64,000 nt of DNA from Actinomadura sp. HBU206391 (GCF_014323665.1 NZ_JABVEB010000002.1:1-64000), one strand, 5' to 3'. Counted from the first letter of the stretch, positions 34,574 to 45,025 are shown. The notes: generated by a model from the letters alone, not told the origin. Made by a program: numbers and translations.

Positions 34574-35938
34574 TTGGGCGACCTCGCCAAGATCTTTAAG
34601 GCCTATGACATCCGCGGGATCGTGCCGGACGAACTCGACGCCGAAACGGCCGAGGCCGTGGGTGCGGCGTTCGTGCGGGTGACGGGGGCGTCGGCGGTCG
34701 TCACGGCGCATGACATGCGGGCGTCCTCGGTGCCGCTCGCCACGGCGTTCGCCCGTGGCGCGGCCGGCCAGGGCGCCGACGTGATCGAGGCCGGTCTCGG
34801 CTCCACCGACATGCTCTACTACGCCAGCGGCAGCCTGGACCTGCCGGGCGCGATGTTCACCGCCAGCCACAACCCCGCGAAGTACAACGGCATGAAGCTC
34901 TGCCGCTCGGCGGCCAGGCCGGTCGGCAGTGCCACCGGCCTGAACGAGATTCGCGACCTCGTGGCGAACGGCGTTCCGGCCTACGACGGCGCTCCCGGCA
35001 CGGTGTCGCAGCGCGATGTGCTGTCCGGCTACGCCGATCACCTCAAGACGCTGGTGGACCTGTCGGGGATCCGGCGGCTCAAGGTGGTCGTCGACGCGGG
35101 CAACGGGATGGGCGGGCACACCGTGCCGACGGTGTTCCAGGACCTGCCGATCGACCTCGTACCCCTGTACTTCGAGCTCGACGGGACCTTTCCGAACCAC
35201 GAGGCGAACCCGATCGAGCCCGAGAACCTGCGCGATCTCCAGGCGGCGGTGCGCGAGCACGGCGCCGACGTCGGGCTGGCCTTCGACGGCGATGCCGACC
35301 GCTGCTTCGTCGTGGACGAGCGCGGCGAGATCGTCCCGCCTTCGGCGATCACCGCCCTGGTCGCGGCACGTGAACTCGCCAAGTACCCCGGCGCGAGCAT
35401 CGTGCACAACCTGATCACCTCCCGCGCCGTACCGGAGATCATCCGGGAGCACGGCGGCGAGCCCGTCCGTACCCGGGTCGGGCATTCGTTCATCAAGCAG
35501 ACCATGGCCGAGACCGGTGCGGTGTTCGGCGGGGAGCACTCCGCGCACTTCTACTTCCGCGACTTCTGGTTCGCCGACTCGGGCATGCTGGCCGCGCTCC
35601 ACGTGCTCGCGGCGCTCGGGGAGCAGCCCGGTTCGGCCGCGCGGCCGCTGTCGGAACTGCTGCGGGAGTACAGCAGGTACGTCGCCTCAGGCGAGATCAA
35701 CAGCGAGGTGGCCGACCAGGCGACGGCGACCGAGAAGGTCCGCGCCACCTTCGCCGGCCGAGCGGGGGTGACCATCGACGACCTCGACGGCCTCACCGTC
35801 GAAGCCGAGGACTGGTGGTTCAATCTGCGGCCCTCCAACACCGAGCCGCTGCTGCGGCTCAACGCCGAGGCCGCTGACGACGAGACCATGACGGCCGTGC
35901 GCGACGAGGTGCTGGCCATCGTGAGGGAGACACAATGA
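34574..35938 (+). CDS. manB: Phosphomannomutase/phosphoglucomutase
   Basis: TTG 34574 ([18 protein letters not shown]) follows GGGAG at a good distance. The 454-residue enzyme interconverts hexose 6-phosphate and hexose 1-phosphate, supplying mannose 1-phosphate for GDP-mannose. The phosphoserine loop is [13 protein letters not shown], the metal loop DGDADRCF, the sugar loop [19 protein letters not shown] and the phosphate-binding loop [12 protein letters not shown]; all are intact. It heads a run of four tightly spaced genes. pmmA (Rv3257c) occupies the same place in mycobacteria. Confidence 0.93.
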   Translation: MGDLAKIFKAYDIRGIVPDELDAETAEAVGAAFVRVTGASAVVTAHDMRASSVPLATAFARGAAGQGADVIEAGLGSTDMLYYASGSLDLPGAMFTASHNPAKYNGMKLCRSAARPVGSATGLNEIRDLVANGVPAYDGAPGTVSQRDVLSGYADHLKTLVDLSGIRRLKVVVDAGNGMGGHTVPTVFQDLPIDLVPLYFELDGTFPNHEANPIEPENLRDLQAAVREHGADVGLAFDGDADRCFVVDERGEIVPPSAITALVAARELAKYPGASIVHNLITSRAVPEIIREHGGEPVRTRVGHSFIKQTMAETGAVFGGEHSAHFYFRDFWFADSGMLAALHVLAALGEQPGSAARPLSELLREYSRYVASGEINSEVADQATATEKVRATFAGRAGVTIDDLDGLTVEAEDWWFNLRPSNTEPLLRLNAEAADDETMTAVRDEVLAIVRETQ

Positions 35939-36111
35939 AGATCGACTCTTGGCTGCTGGAGATCCTGGCCTGCCCCAAGTGCGGCGGTCCGTTGACGCCG
36001 GACGAGGCCGCGGACGAGCTCGTCTGCGCCGGCGAGTGCCGTTACGCCTACCCCGTGCGGGACGACATCCCGGTCCTCCTCGTCGACGAGGCCCGGGCAC
36101 CGGCCACATGA
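35935..36111 (+). CDS. Trm112-like zinc-binding protein
   Basis: The gene is only 58 codons. ATG 35935 overlaps the manB stop and its own stop overlaps the next ATG, so it is translationally coupled on both sides. [20 protein letters not shown] is the family start with the first CxxC, and CAGEC gives the second Cys pair, followed by [15 protein letters not shown]. Trm112 proteins bind and activate methyltransferases. The coupling to manB and the isomerase is conserved in actinobacteria, but the partner here is not evident. Confidence 0.9.
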   Translation: MKIDSWLLEILACPKCGGPLTPDEAADELVCAGECRYAYPVRDDIPVLLVDEARAPAT

Positions 36112-37265
36112 GCGGTCCGGACGTCGGCGCGCGGGTGAACGCCGGCGTGCTCGAGGACTTCGAGGCTCTGACGGCGGCGGATCCCGGCGAGATGCTGCGG
36201 CAGGTCGCCTCGTCGGCCGCGCAGATCCGGGAGGCGCAGCTGATGACCGCCGAGGCGGGCATCGCACGGCTGGCCGGCGAGAGCCGTCCCCGGGCCGTCG
36301 TGGTCGTGGGCATGGGCGGGTCGGCCATCTCGGGTGACGTGCTGGCCGCCGTCGCCGGGCCGGGTTGCCCGGTGCCGATCATGACCGTACGCGGCTATCA
36401 GCTGCCCGGCTGGGTGGGCGCCGCCGATCTGGTCATCGCCGTGTCGTGCTCGGGCGGCACCGAGGAGACCCTGGCGGTCGCCGCCGAGGCGATTCGCCGA
36501 GGCTGCCGGCTGCTGTGCGTCGGTGCTGCGGATTCCCCGCTGGCCGCACTCGCGGCGCAGGTCAAGGCGGTGTTCGTGCCGGTGCGCTCGGTGGGGCAGC
36601 CACGCGCCACGCTGTGGGGTCTGACCGTTCCGCTGATTCTCGCCGCGCGCGAACTCGGGCTGACCGAGGCCCCGGACGAGGTCTTCGAGGCCACCGCGAG
36701 CCGGCTGGAGGACATCAGCAACCGCTGCCGGCCGAGCAGTGAGTCGTTCCTCAATCCCGGCAAGCAACTGGCCCTGGATCTCGCCGGGGCGGTGCCGATG
36801 GTCTGGGGCACCTCCGCGCTCGCCGGCGTGGCCGCCTACCGGTTCGCCTGCCAGTGCAACGAGAACGCCAAGTACCCGGCCGTCTGGGGCGAGCTGCCCG
36901 AGGCCGACCACAACCAGGTCGTCGCCTTCGACGGCTTCTTCGGCCGCCTCGCCGGCGGGTCGCAGGACGGCGGCGACTTCTTCCGCGACCGTTCCGAGGA
37001 GCCCGACTCCCGGCTGCACCTGCTCGTGCTGCGGGACACCCGCGAGCACTCGCAGGTCATCAAGCGCCGCGAGGCCTCGGTCGAGCTGGCCCGGATGCGG
37101 GGCGTGCCTGTGACCGAGATCACAGCGGAAGGCGACCACCCACTGGAGCGGATCGCCACTTTGATCGCACTGGTCGACTACGCCACGGTTTACTTGGCTA
37201 TCGCGCTCGGTGTCGACCCGACACCGGTGTCTGCCATTCAAGAGCTCAAGGCGAGGATTGCGTAA
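36108..37265 (+). CDS. SIS-domain phosphoglucose/phosphomannose isomerase
   Basis: ATG 36108 overlaps the Trm112-like stop. The 385-residue protein has two SIS domains: [18 protein letters not shown] and [20 protein letters not shown] in the first, and [19 protein letters not shown] in the second. The phrase [21 protein letters not shown] is diagnostic for the bifunctional phosphoglucose/phosphomannose isomerase family. It would turn fructose 6-phosphate into mannose 6-phosphate for the ManB enzyme made from the same mRNA. In mycobacteria Rv3256c holds this place. Confidence 0.88.
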   Translation: MSGPDVGARVNAGVLEDFEALTAADPGEMLRQVASSAAQIREAQLMTAEAGIARLAGESRPRAVVVVGMGGSAISGDVLAAVAGPGCPVPIMTVRGYQLPGWVGAADLVIAVSCSGGTEETLAVAAEAIRRGCRLLCVGAADSPLAALAAQVKAVFVPVRSVGQPRATLWGLTVPLILAARELGLTEAPDEVFEATASRLEDISNRCRPSSESFLNPGKQLALDLAGAVPMVWGTSALAGVAAYRFACQCNENAKYPAVWGELPEADHNQVVAFDGFFGRLAGGSQDGGDFFRDRSEEPDSRLHLLVLRDTREHSQVIKRREASVELARMRGVPVTEITAEGDHPLERIATLIALVDYATVYLAIALGVDPTPVSAIQELKARIA

Positions 37266-37267
37266 CT

Positions 37268-38233
37268 ATGAGTGCAGAGGGTGGGACCAAGGCGATCGTC
37301 GCCGCATTGGCCGCCAACCTTGGGATCGCGGTCGCCAAGTTCGTGGCGTTCGCGTTCACCGGTTCGTCCTCCATGCTGGCCGAATCGATCCACTCGGTCG
37401 CGGACTCCGGCAATCAGGGGCTGCTGCTGGTCGGCCGCAAGCGATCGGAGCGCGCGCGGACGCCTGAGCACCCGTTCGGGTACGGCCGGGAACGCTACTT
37501 CTACGCCTTCGTCGTCGCCGTGGTGCTCTTCACCGTCGGTTCGGTCTTCTCGCTGTACGAGGGCTATCACAAGATCTCTGAAGCGGCCCACCACCACGGG
37601 GGCATCGACCAGCCGGCCTGGGCCTTCAGCGTGCTGATCATCGCGATCGTCCTGGAGACGTTCTCGTTCCGCACGGCGATCGTCGAGTCCAACCACGTCC
37701 GCGGAGACCGGTCCTGGGTGGCGTTCATCCGCCGGTCCAAGTCGCCCGAACTGCCCGTGGTGCTCCTGGAGGACCTCGGAGCGCTGGTCGGCCTGATCCT
37801 GGCGCTGGGCGGCGTCACGATGGCGGTCATCACCGGGGACGTCGTCTGGGACGGCATCGGCACGCTCTGCATCGGCGTCCTGCTGGGGGTCATCGCGGTC
37901 ATCCTCGCCATCGAGACCAAGAGCCTGCTCATCGGCGAGGGCGCCGGCCCCGAGAACGAGCGCAAGATCGTCGAGGCGCTCGAGTCGGTCGACCAGGTCG
38001 ACCGCGTCATCCACATCCGCACCCAGCACATCGGGCCGGAGGAACTGCTCGTCGCCGCCAAGATCGCGGTCAACCACGACGACACCGCCGCCGAGGTCGC
38101 GCGGGGCATCGACGCCGCCGAGGCCAAGGTGCGCGAGGCCGTGCCGATCGCCCGCATGATCTACCTGGAGCCGGCCCTCGACGAGCCGCCGAGGAAGCAG
38201 CACACCACCCGGACCGAGGCCTCCACGCCCTGA
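37268..38233 (+). CDS. Cation diffusion facilitator (CDF) transporter
   Basis: ATG 37268 lies 2 bp after the previous stop. The 321-residue protein has six membrane helices. Metal-site residues appear as SIHSVADSGNQGLLLVG (helix 2) and LLEDLGALVGLILALGG (helix 5), with the His-rich turn AAHHHGG between them. The C-terminal cytoplasmic domain (residues about 225-305) includes VDRVIHIRTQHIGPEELLVAAK. It exports zinc, iron or manganese ions in exchange for protons. Its link to sugar metabolism is positional only. Confidence 0.88.
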   Translation: MSAEGGTKAIVAALAANLGIAVAKFVAFAFTGSSSMLAESIHSVADSGNQGLLLVGRKRSERARTPEHPFGYGRERYFYAFVVAVVLFTVGSVFSLYEGYHKISEAAHHHGGIDQPAWAFSVLIIAIVLETFSFRTAIVESNHVRGDRSWVAFIRRSKSPELPVVLLEDLGALVGLILALGGVTMAVITGDVVWDGIGTLCIGVLLGVIAVILAIETKSLLIGEGAGPENERKIVEALESVDQVDRVIHIRTQHIGPEELLVAAKIAVNHDDTAAEVARGIDAAEAKVREAVPIARMIYLEPALDEPPRKQHTTRTEASTP

Positions 38234-38321
38234 CCGACACGCCCTGACCGGCATCTCCTGACCGGCGCGCCGGATCGGCGCGGCCGACCGTCACCGTCCG
38301 AACCGGTGCCCGCAGGCGCCT

Positions 38322-39515
38322 TCAGCGGTGGTGCGGGGCGTTGGTCCAGGTGAGCAGGTGGGGGACCGGCTCGTTCGGGCCGGGCCGGGCGTAGGCGCCG
38401 ACCGCCCAGAGGTACGACGTCCCGCGGGCGTTGGCCAGACCGCGGACGGCCCCTGCCCCGTGCCCGGTCGGGGCGCCCTCGCCGGGCTCGGTGTCGCCGG
38501 GGGTCGGGGCGCCCGAGACGTCCCAGCGTTCGCCGTTCCAGTGCGCCAGCAGAGCGGTGCCGGCGGCGCTCTCGCCGGCCGCCCAGACGCCGCCGCGCCC
38601 GTCACCCGCCACCGAGTAGAGCCGGCCCCGCTTCCAGGGAATGGCCACGTTCTGCCAGACCGTCCCGTTCCAGTGCCACGCCATCGGCACATCGGTGCCC
38701 GGCCAGGCGGTGCCGACCGCCCATACGTCGTCGGCCGACAGCGCGACCACATCGGCCAGGACGCTCGCTGAGGGGCCGCCGCCCGCTGAAGGTTCCGCGG
38801 GTACCGACGTCCACGCCCGGCCGTCCCAGTGGGCGATGAGGGCGTGCGGGACGGCACCGTCGCCCCGGTCGGCGATGGACCGGGAGTGCGGCGGGGTGGT
38901 CCCGCCGCTGCCGACCGCCCAGACGTCGTCGGCGGCGAGCGCCGAGACGGCGACCAGCTCGCTGTGGCCCTGCCCGGGGATCTCGGAGAGGTCCGGGACC
39001 GGTACGGCCTGCCAGTGGCGACCGTTCCAGTGCCAGGACGCGGCCCGGGCGTGGGGATGCCCGCTGCTGCCGACGATCCAGGCGTCCCGGGGCGACCGGG
39101 CGTCGACGGCCCGTGGGAAGCTCGGCTCCCGGGCCCGCATCGGCACCGCCTCCCACGTACGGTCGCCGGCCCAGCGGGCGGTGTAGGCCGTGCCGCCCGG
39201 GGTGTAGCCGACGGCCCAGGCGTCCCGGATGGACGAGGCCGCCACGCCCTCCATCGCGGTGTCGCGCGGCAACGGCAGGACCGCCTCGCGCCAGCGGACG
39301 CCGTTCCAGTGCGCGAGCAGTGGAGTGCTGCCCCGGCTGCCGGCGGCAAGGGCGGTGGTGAACGACGGGGCGGAGACCTCGCTGAAGGTGGTGTTCTCGG
39401 TGGAGCCCTCGGCGCGCACGTAGTGCCAGCACTCACAGTCCGCCATGGTCGGCGCCGGTGTGCCGAGCACCACCGCGCAGGCGGCCAGCGCCGATGCGGT
39501 GAGACGTCGTGTCAT
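38322..39515 (-). CDS. Secreted beta-propeller-like repeat protein
   Basis: ATG 39515 gives a signal peptide MTRRLTASALAACAVVLGTPA and cleavage near PTMA-DCEC. The mature part has at least five repeats of a W-N-G-x2-W strand followed by DAWAVG/DDVWAVG: HWNGVRWREAVLPLP, DAWAVGYTP, HWNGRHWQAVPVPDL, DDVWAVGSGG, HWDGRAWTSVPAEP, HWNGTVWQNVAIPW. This pattern forms propeller blades. No catalytic motif is seen; an extracellular binding role is likely. It is divergent from the two-component system. Confidence 0.75.
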   Translation of the reverse strand: MTRRLTASALAACAVVLGTPAPTMADCECWHYVRAEGSTENTTFSEVSAPSFTTALAAGSRGSTPLLAHWNGVRWREAVLPLPRDTAMEGVAASSIRDAWAVGYTPGGTAYTARWAGDRTWEAVPMRAREPSFPRAVDARSPRDAWIVGSSGHPHARAASWHWNGRHWQAVPVPDLSEIPGQGHSELVAVSALAADDVWAVGSGGTTPPHSRSIADRGDGAVPHALIAHWDGRAWTSVPAEPSAGGGPSASVLADVVALSADDVWAVGTAWPGTDVPMAWHWNGTVWQNVAIPWKRGRLYSVAGDGRGGVWAAGESAAGTALLAHWNGERWDVSGAPTPGDTEPGEGAPTGHGAGAVRGLANARGTSYLWAVGAYARPGPNEPVPHLLTWTNAPHHR

Positions 39516-40005
39516 GATCGAGGCCCCCTGAGCTCGTCCTTCAGGGAGATCTACCAAGTGGACGCCCGCGTCCTGGGATGGTCAGGGCGAGCCGGCGGTA
39601 AATTTTCCGTACAGATCACCCGTGGGCGGCCGTGAAGGTCGCCGGAACGCATGGGAGGGGGACACCCCCGCCGGTTGGCCGATCCGGTCATCCGCCCCAG
39701 CCCAGGCGAGACCGGCCGTCCCTCCGCAGGAGACACGACGACGGCCGAACCGGCGAGGGGCGTCTCCTTCACGCACCGCCCGGAACCCCCTGTTCCGGGC
39801 GGCGTTGTGTGACAGCGGCGGCGCGTCCGAACCCCCTCGCCGAAAGCACCACCGCTTTCGTCACGTTGATGACATTACGTCCACGCAGGTCGCCGGGCGT
39901 CCCCCCCGAGGAGGGACCGGACGTCGTTCTCTAGGGGGATGCTCGCGACCGGTATGGCACCGGGCGGTGAGGCGGTCCGCCATGACCTTGGGGGAAAATG
40001 GGGCG
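39516..40005. other. 490-bp intergenic region with several hairpins
   Basis: No ORF here looks coding. On the plus strand there is a GGGGGACACCCCC hairpin at about 39657-39669, a possible AGGAGAC/GTCTCCT closing stem around 39728-39769, and the strong terminator-like hairpin at 39776-39802. The stretch TAAATTTTCCGTA near 39599-39611 is unusually AT-rich for this genome. It may be a structured leader ending in an attenuator; no known riboswitch class was matched. Confidence 0.5.
39776..39802 (+). terminator. Strong terminator-like hairpin
   Basis: CCGCCCGGAAC and GTTCCGGGCGG form a perfect 11-bp stem with loop CCCCT, followed by CGTTGTGTGAC. It lies 200 bp upstream of the histidine kinase and well away from the end of any gene, so it may attenuate a leader transcript. 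Confidence 0.65.
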
Positions 40006-41601
40006 ATGACCCGTGATGAGCCCACCGATCCACCTCATGGTGCACAGCACGGAGGGATGTCCGGATCGGAACGCTACGCCCAGCATGCCTGGAGGCTGTC
40101 CGGGCGGATCGTGGCGGGCGTGGGCCAAGTGCTCCTGTGGATCCTCACCGGCATCGGCCGGCTGCTCCGGCCGCTGACGGCCCGGATCAACGCGCGCCTG
40201 TACGGTCCCGCGACACCGTCGCCACAGGGACCCCGGGCGCCTGGACCGCAGGGTCCGCCAGGGCCCTACGGGTCGTTCGGGCCCCAGGGGCCGCACGGAC
40301 CCGCGGGGCCACAGATGCCTCGCGGCGCCCCCGGCCCGTACGGGCCGCCTGGGGCGGCGGGGCGGGACGGCTTCACCCGGACGGAGCCGCCCACGGCGCC
40401 GATGCCCCGGTGGATCAACGGCTGGCGGGAGTTCGCGGAGTCATGGTTCTTCGCCCCGCTGACCGGGCTGGCGCTGACCATCGCGGCCATCGCCGAGCTG
40501 GCGCCGCACGGTGTGCGCCCGGTGAGCCTCGCGGGCGCCTTCGCGGTCGCCGCCACGCTTCCCCTGGTGTGGCGCAGGGAGTCGCTGCGCCCGGTCGCGG
40601 CCATCGTGCTCGGGGCCTTCGCGGCGAGCCTGCTCTCCGGCCAGCAGCTGCTCGTGACCACCGCGTTCGCGGCGCTGTACACGCTCTATCTGCTCGCCCA
40701 GCACATGCCCCGGCAGTCGGCCGGCGTCCTTGCGGTGGGCAGCGTGGCCGCATTGATCGTCGTCTACCTGGCGTCGGGCAGCCTGAGCGACATTCCGTGG
40801 CCCGCCGGGATCATCGCCGTGCTGGCCGCCATCGGGCTCGGCGACGCCCGGCGGGTGGTCGAGACGGCCGAGCGCACCAACGCCGAGGCGCGGGAGCGTA
40901 CGACCGAGACGCTGACGAAGCTCCACGAGGTGACGCGTGAGCAGGCGATCCTGCGCGAGCGGGCCCGTATCGCGAGGGAACTGCACGACGTGGTGGCGCA
41001 CTCGGTCTCCATGATCGCCGTTCAGGCCGAGACGGCGCCGTACACAATGGCGAAACTGTCACCGGAGGCCGAGCGCGGCTACGCCGAGATCGCCCGTACC
41101 GCCCGTGAGGCGCTCGTGGAGATGCGCCGGCTGCTCTCGGTGCTGAGGGCCGACGGGAAGACCGAGGCGGAGGTGACCCCGCAGCCGAGGCTGGATCGGC
41201 TGCCCGACCTCATCGAGCAGCACAGGGGAGCGGGCGGCCGGGCCGAGATGTCCGTGCACGGCGCCCCACGCGACCTGTCGGCGACCATCGAGCTGTCGGC
41301 GTACCGGATCGTGCAGGAGGCGCTGACGAACGCGCGCCGGCACGCCCCCGGAGCCCAGGTGCGGGTGGAACTGACCTATCTGCCCGACCGGCTGGCGGTG
41401 CGGGTACGGAACAACGGTGACGCGGCGGCGGCCACCAAGATCCTCGACCGCAATGAAACAGGGGGCGGACACGGGCTTGTCGGAATGCGGGAACGTGCGA
41501 CGATACTCGGCGGACGGTTCTCCGCCGGGCCCGCGACCGAGGGCGGGTTCATGGTGGAGGCCGAGTTGCCCGTCACACGTGAGGAGCCCCCCCGGTCGTG
41601 A
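40006..41601 (+). CDS. NarL-type sensor histidine kinase with Gly-Pro-rich N-terminus
   Basis: ATG 40006 ([17 protein letters not shown]) is chosen; ATG 39982 is also in frame. The 531-residue protein has a cytoplasmic part that includes a collagen-like stretch at about 68-124 ([17 protein letters not shown] and similar). Four or five membrane helices follow at about 145-285, then a coiled linker, and the HisKA_3 motif [20 protein letters not shown] with His at about 327. The ATPase part has [17 protein letters not shown] and [18 protein letters not shown]. It phosphorylates the response regulator encoded by the overlapping next gene. The signal is unknown. Confidence 0.88.
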   Translation: MTRDEPTDPPHGAQHGGMSGSERYAQHAWRLSGRIVAGVGQVLLWILTGIGRLLRPLTARINARLYGPATPSPQGPRAPGPQGPPGPYGSFGPQGPHGPAGPQMPRGAPGPYGPPGAAGRDGFTRTEPPTAPMPRWINGWREFAESWFFAPLTGLALTIAAIAELAPHGVRPVSLAGAFAVAATLPLVWRRESLRPVAAIVLGAFAASLLSGQQLLVTTAFAALYTLYLLAQHMPRQSAGVLAVGSVAALIVVYLASGSLSDIPWPAGIIAVLAAIGLGDARRVVETAERTNAEARERTTETLTKLHEVTREQAILRERARIARELHDVVAHSVSMIAVQAETAPYTMAKLSPEAERGYAEIARTAREALVEMRRLLSVLRADGKTEAEVTPQPRLDRLPDLIEQHRGAGGRAEMSVHGAPRDLSATIELSAYRIVQEALTNARRHAPGAQVRVELTYLPDRLAVRVRNNGDAAAATKILDRNETGGGHGLVGMRERATILGGRFSAGPATEGGFMVEAELPVTREEPPRS

Positions 41602-42272
41602 TCCGAGTGCTGATCGTCGACGACCAGACGATCGTGCGCGCCGGGTTCGCAGCACTGTTGAACGCCCAGGCCGACATCAGCGTCGTCGGGGAGGCGGGCG
41701 ACGGGCGCGAGGCCGTGCGGCTGGCGGCGGCCACCTCGCCCGACGTGGTCGTCATGGACATCCGCATGCCCGGCATGGACGGTATCGAGGCGACCCGCCG
41801 CATCCTTGCCCGGCCCGGTGCGGACGCCCTGCGCGTACTGGTGCTCACCACGTTCGACGTCGATGAGTACGTCTATGCGGCCCTCGCCGCGGGCGCCAGC
41901 GGATTCCTGCTGAAGGACGCCACGGCCGAGGACCTCGTCGGTGCGGTGCGGGTGGTCGCACGCGGGGACGCGCTGCTGGCCCCGCAGGTGACCGGGCGGC
42001 TGATCCGCGAGTTCACCAGGCAGCGCCGTAACCAGCCGCAGCCGCCCGCCGAGCTGGCCAGCCTGACGGCACGCGAGACCGAGGTGCTGATGCTCATGGC
42101 CGGGGGGCTGTCCAACAGCGAGATCGCCGCCCGGCTGGTGGTCAGCGAGCACACCGTGAAGACCCATGTCGCCCGTGTCTTCACCAAGCTGCACCTGCGC
42201 GACCGGGCCCAGGCCGTGATGCTGGCCTACGAGTCGGGCCTGGTCACCCCCGGCGACAACACGACGGTCTGA
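41598..42272 (+). CDS. LuxR/NarL-family response regulator
   Basis: GTG 41598 overlaps the kinase stop. The 224-residue protein has a receiver domain with acidic residues in LIVDDQTIV and the phosphoacceptor D54 in [12 protein letters not shown]. The conserved Thr/Lys region is [15 protein letters not shown] and [11 protein letters not shown]. The C-terminal HTH is [21 protein letters not shown] followed by [17 protein letters not shown]. All switch residues are present. Targets unknown; the genes nearby are divergent or convergent. Confidence 0.92.
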   Translation: MIRVLIVDDQTIVRAGFAALLNAQADISVVGEAGDGREAVRLAAATSPDVVVMDIRMPGMDGIEATRRILARPGADALRVLVLTTFDVDEYVYAALAAGASGFLLKDATAEDLVGAVRVVARGDALLAPQVTGRLIREFTRQRRNQPQPPAELASLTARETEVLMLMAGGLSNSEIAARLVVSEHTVKTHVARVFTKLHLRDRAQAVMLAYESGLVTPGDNTTV

Positions 42273-42374
42273 CGCGCTCGCCGCCGGTTCGGGATCTCCA
42301 TGGACGTCGCCCCGGCCCTCGAGGCCTACGCCGACACTCCCCTCCGGGCGGATGCGCCAGTACGGGTGTGACGT

Positions 42375-43388
42375 TCAGCCCGCCACGGGGGCCAGGTCGG
42401 GCTTGAGCTCGGCGTCGCCGGTGACGCCCGCGCGGACGGCCTTGCGGCCCAGCGCGATCACATAGAACAGGAACGCGGCCTCGGCCACGACGCCGATGCC
42501 GATGCGCAGCCAGGTGGTGTGCACCCAGCCGGTCACGAACCCCTCGATCAGCCCCGAGACCAGCAGCACCACGACCAGCCCCAGCGCGACGCCCATCGCC
42601 GCCCGGCCCTCCTCGGCCAGCGCCTGGCCGCGCCGCCGATTGCCCGGGTCGATGATCGTCCAGCCCAGCTTGAGGCCGGTCGCGGAGGCGAGGTAGACCG
42701 CGCTGAGCTCCAGCATCCCGTGCGGCAGGATCAGGCCGAAGAAGATGTCGCCCTTGCCATAGGCGAACATGAGCCCCGCGGTCACGCCGAGGTTCGCCTG
42801 AAGGGCCAGCAGACCGCCGAAAGGAGGGACGCCGAGGATCACCGGGATGCCGAGAAGCACGCCCCCGATGAGGCTGATGGCCGACACCAGGACGTTGTTG
42901 GTCCATACGTGGAAGGCGAAGGACGCCGCCGAGTGCTCGGTGTAGTAGTTCGCGAAGTCGTGCTCGACCAGTTGCCGGATCTCGAAGGGCGTGCCGATCG
43001 AGGACTGGACCTCGGGGTTGCGGGCCACCCAGATCGCGATGATGAGCGACACGCCGAGGCTGATGGCCGTGGTGCCCAGCCACCACCACCGCATGCGGTA
43101 GGCGACCGCCGGGAACGAGGTGGTGAAGAACCGCCCGGCATCGCGCCAGAGCGGTGCCCGCGCGCCGGTGACGGCGGCCCGGCCGCGCGCCACGAGTGAG
43201 GACAGCCGGCCGACGAGCACCGGGTCGGGCGAGCTGGAACGCACCGTCGACAGATGGGTGGCGGTGCGCTGGTAGAGCTCGACCAGTTCGTCGATCTCCG
43301 TACCGGTCAGCTTGCGGCCACGGTTGATCAGGCTCTCCAGGCGCAGCCAATCCTGATGATGCGCGGCAACGAAAGCATCGACGTCCAC
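42375..43388 (-). CDS. Stage II sporulation protein M (SpoIIM)-like membrane protein
   Basis: The 337-residue protein begins MDVDAFVAAHHQDWLRLESL with a helical soluble part (to about 105). Several membrane helices follow. Typical SpoIIM family phrases are NNVLVSAISLIGGVLLGIP and LILPHGMLELSAVYLASATG. It is divergent from the RDD gene. Such pairs occur regularly near MoxR-DUF58 operons in actinobacteria, and one lies at 60.3-64 kb here. A role in envelope or differentiation processes is assumed; nothing in the sequence gives a reaction. Confidence 0.85.
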   Translation of the reverse strand: MDVDAFVAAHHQDWLRLESLINRGRKLTGTEIDELVELYQRTATHLSTVRSSSPDPVLVGRLSSLVARGRAAVTGARAPLWRDAGRFFTTSFPAVAYRMRWWWLGTTAISLGVSLIIAIWVARNPEVQSSIGTPFEIRQLVEHDFANYYTEHSAASFAFHVWTNNVLVSAISLIGGVLLGIPVILGVPPFGGLLALQANLGVTAGLMFAYGKGDIFFGLILPHGMLELSAVYLASATGLKLGWTIIDPGNRRRGQALAEEGRAAMGVALGLVVVLLVSGLIEGFVTGWVHTTWLRIGIGVVAEAAFLFYVIALGRKAVRAGVTGDAELKPDLAPVAG

Positions 43389-43462
43389 CGGGTGAGACTA
43401 ACCTCTCGGACTACTTACCGGGCAAACTAGACGGTAGCCCGTTCTGCATCCGGAGGAGATCC

Positions 43463-44491
43463 ATGGCCGAACTCGTCACCGGCGAGGCCGTCGCACTCGA
43501 CATCAGGGTGGCCCGGCTGGCCAGCCGGGCGATCGCGCTCCTGCTGGATCTGCTCTTCCAGGCCTCGATCCTCAACGTCGTGCTTTACCTGACGGGCATG
43601 ACGGCGCTCGTCGCCGACGAGGCGTGGGGCGCCGGGCTCTCCGTCGTCGCGCTCGCCGCCGTCATCATCGGGTATCCGGCCGCGCTCGAGACCCTGACCC
43701 GTGGCCGTACGCTCGGCAAGATGGCGCTGGGCCTGCGCGTGGTGAGCGACGACGGCGGCCCCGTCCGCTTCCGGCAGGCGCTGGTGCGCGCGCTCGCCGG
43801 GTTCGTGGAGTTCTGGCTGCTCTTCGGCTCGCCCGCGCTCATCGCCTCGCTGCTCAACCTCCGCGGCAAGCGGATCGGCGACATCTTCGCGGGCACGATC
43901 GTCATCCAGGACCGGGTGCCCGCCTCGGCGCTGTTCGGCCCCGTCGCCGTGATGCCGCAGCAACTGGCGGGCTGGGGGCAGTCGCTGGAGCTGTCCAGGG
44001 TCTCGGACGGTCTCGCGCTCACCGCCCGGCAGTACCTCACCCGCTTCTGGGAGCTGATGCCCGAGGTGCGCGACGCGATGGGGCAGCGGATCGCCGAGCA
44101 GGTGGTGGCCGTGGTCAGCCCGCCGCCGCCCCGGGGCGTCCGTCCGGAGATCCTGCTGTCGGCGGTGCTCGCCGAGCGCCGCCGCCGCGAGGAGTGGCGG
44201 CTGCACCAGCGCCTGGTCCGCCGGACGGCTCTGCTGCAGCGCTCCTTCACCGGAACCCAGGCTCAGGTCCCCGTCGCGGCCGGCTCGCCCGCGCAGCCTC
44301 GGCCCGGTTCGATGCCTTCGGGTGCGATGCCTCCCGGTCCGATGCCTCCCTCGCCCGGGCCATCCGGGGCACCGCAGCAGTACGGCGGGCCGCAGCAGTA
44401 CGGGGCGCCGCAGCAGTACGGGGCGCCACAGCCACCGATGCAGGGTGTGCAGCAGCGGTCACCGGGGGGCGTGCCACCGCGTTCCCACTGA
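43463..44491 (+). CDS. RDD-family membrane protein with Pro/Gln/Tyr-rich tail
   Basis: ATG 43463 follows CCGGAGGAGATCC, a strong ribosome site. The 342-residue protein has the RDD core: RVARLASRAIALLLDLLFQ with R and D in the first helix, then LTRGRTLGKMALGLRVVSDD and LNLRGKRIGDIFAGTIVIQD. A soluble part (about 165-265) follows. The tail from 270 is low complexity with PQQYGAPQQYGAP repeats. RDD proteins are often ion or small-solute transport-related membrane proteins; the substrate is not known. It shares its promoter region with the SpoIIM-like gene. Confidence 0.85.
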   Translation: MAELVTGEAVALDIRVARLASRAIALLLDLLFQASILNVVLYLTGMTALVADEAWGAGLSVVALAAVIIGYPAALETLTRGRTLGKMALGLRVVSDDGGPVRFRQALVRALAGFVEFWLLFGSPALIASLLNLRGKRIGDIFAGTIVIQDRVPASALFGPVAVMPQQLAGWGQSLELSRVSDGLALTARQYLTRFWELMPEVRDAMGQRIAEQVVAVVSPPPPRGVRPEILLSAVLAERRRREEWRLHQRLVRRTALLQRSFTGTQAQVPVAAGSPAQPRPGSMPSGAMPPGPMPPSPGPSGAPQQYGGPQQYGAPQQYGAPQPPMQGVQQRSPGGVPPRSH

Positions 44492-44591
44492 CCGGCTCGA
44501 TGCCGGCACGGTAGGGACGGGCCGGAAGGAAGAGGGCGTTACGCGGCATGCCGAGGTCGGCCGCGGCCAGCAGCGTCTGTTCCTCGTACGG

Positions 44592-44870
44592 GCCCCGCGG
44601 ATGTTCGCCGAGATCATCGGGAAGCTGCTCTTCTGGCGCGGCGAGGACAAGATCGTGTACGGGTCCGAAGCGCCGATCTTCCATCCGCAGTGGGCGCTGC
44701 GGGTCTTCATGGACTTCCAGATCCCGCAGGACCTCTGCGACGGGTACGGCTACTCGCAGCTCACCGACCAGGCCAAGCGCAAGATCCTGGGAGAGAACCT
44801 GCTGCGCCTGCACGGCATGGACGTCGAGGCGACCCGGGCCCGGCTCGGCCGCACGAGCACGGGAGGCTGA
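44592..44870 (+). pseudogene. C-terminal remnant of an amidohydrolase-family protein
   Basis: The frame reads APRMFAEIIGKLLFWRG, EDKIVYGSEAPIFHPQWALR and LTDQAKRKILGENLLRLHGM. This is the last quarter of a TIM-barrel amidohydrolase, where YGSE-P holds a late metal-site or active-site acid and GENLLRL is the usual end. The N-terminal three quarters, including the metal-binding His residues, are absent and the preceding gene is unrelated. It may still be read as a small protein from ATG 44601, but no activity is possible. Confidence 0.8.
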
Positions 44871-45025
44871 ACCGCCTTCAGCGCCGAACTCCGTGTGGCC
44901 CCGCGCCGGGCACCTGTCCGGTCAGATCTGCTCGATCGTGACGTCGGCTGCCAGGTCCTCGTGGGGCAGGTACCTGTCGGCCGCCATGTGACCGGGCGAT
45001 GACGCCGCCTGCGGGGCGCGGACGG

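Noticed and set aside
34574-37265. Possible attribution of the SIS-domain gene as classical manA or pgi
   Set aside because: The double-SIS layout and the NENAKYP motif belong to the bifunctional SIS isomerase family, not cupin-type ManA or large Pgi, so no gene symbol was given.
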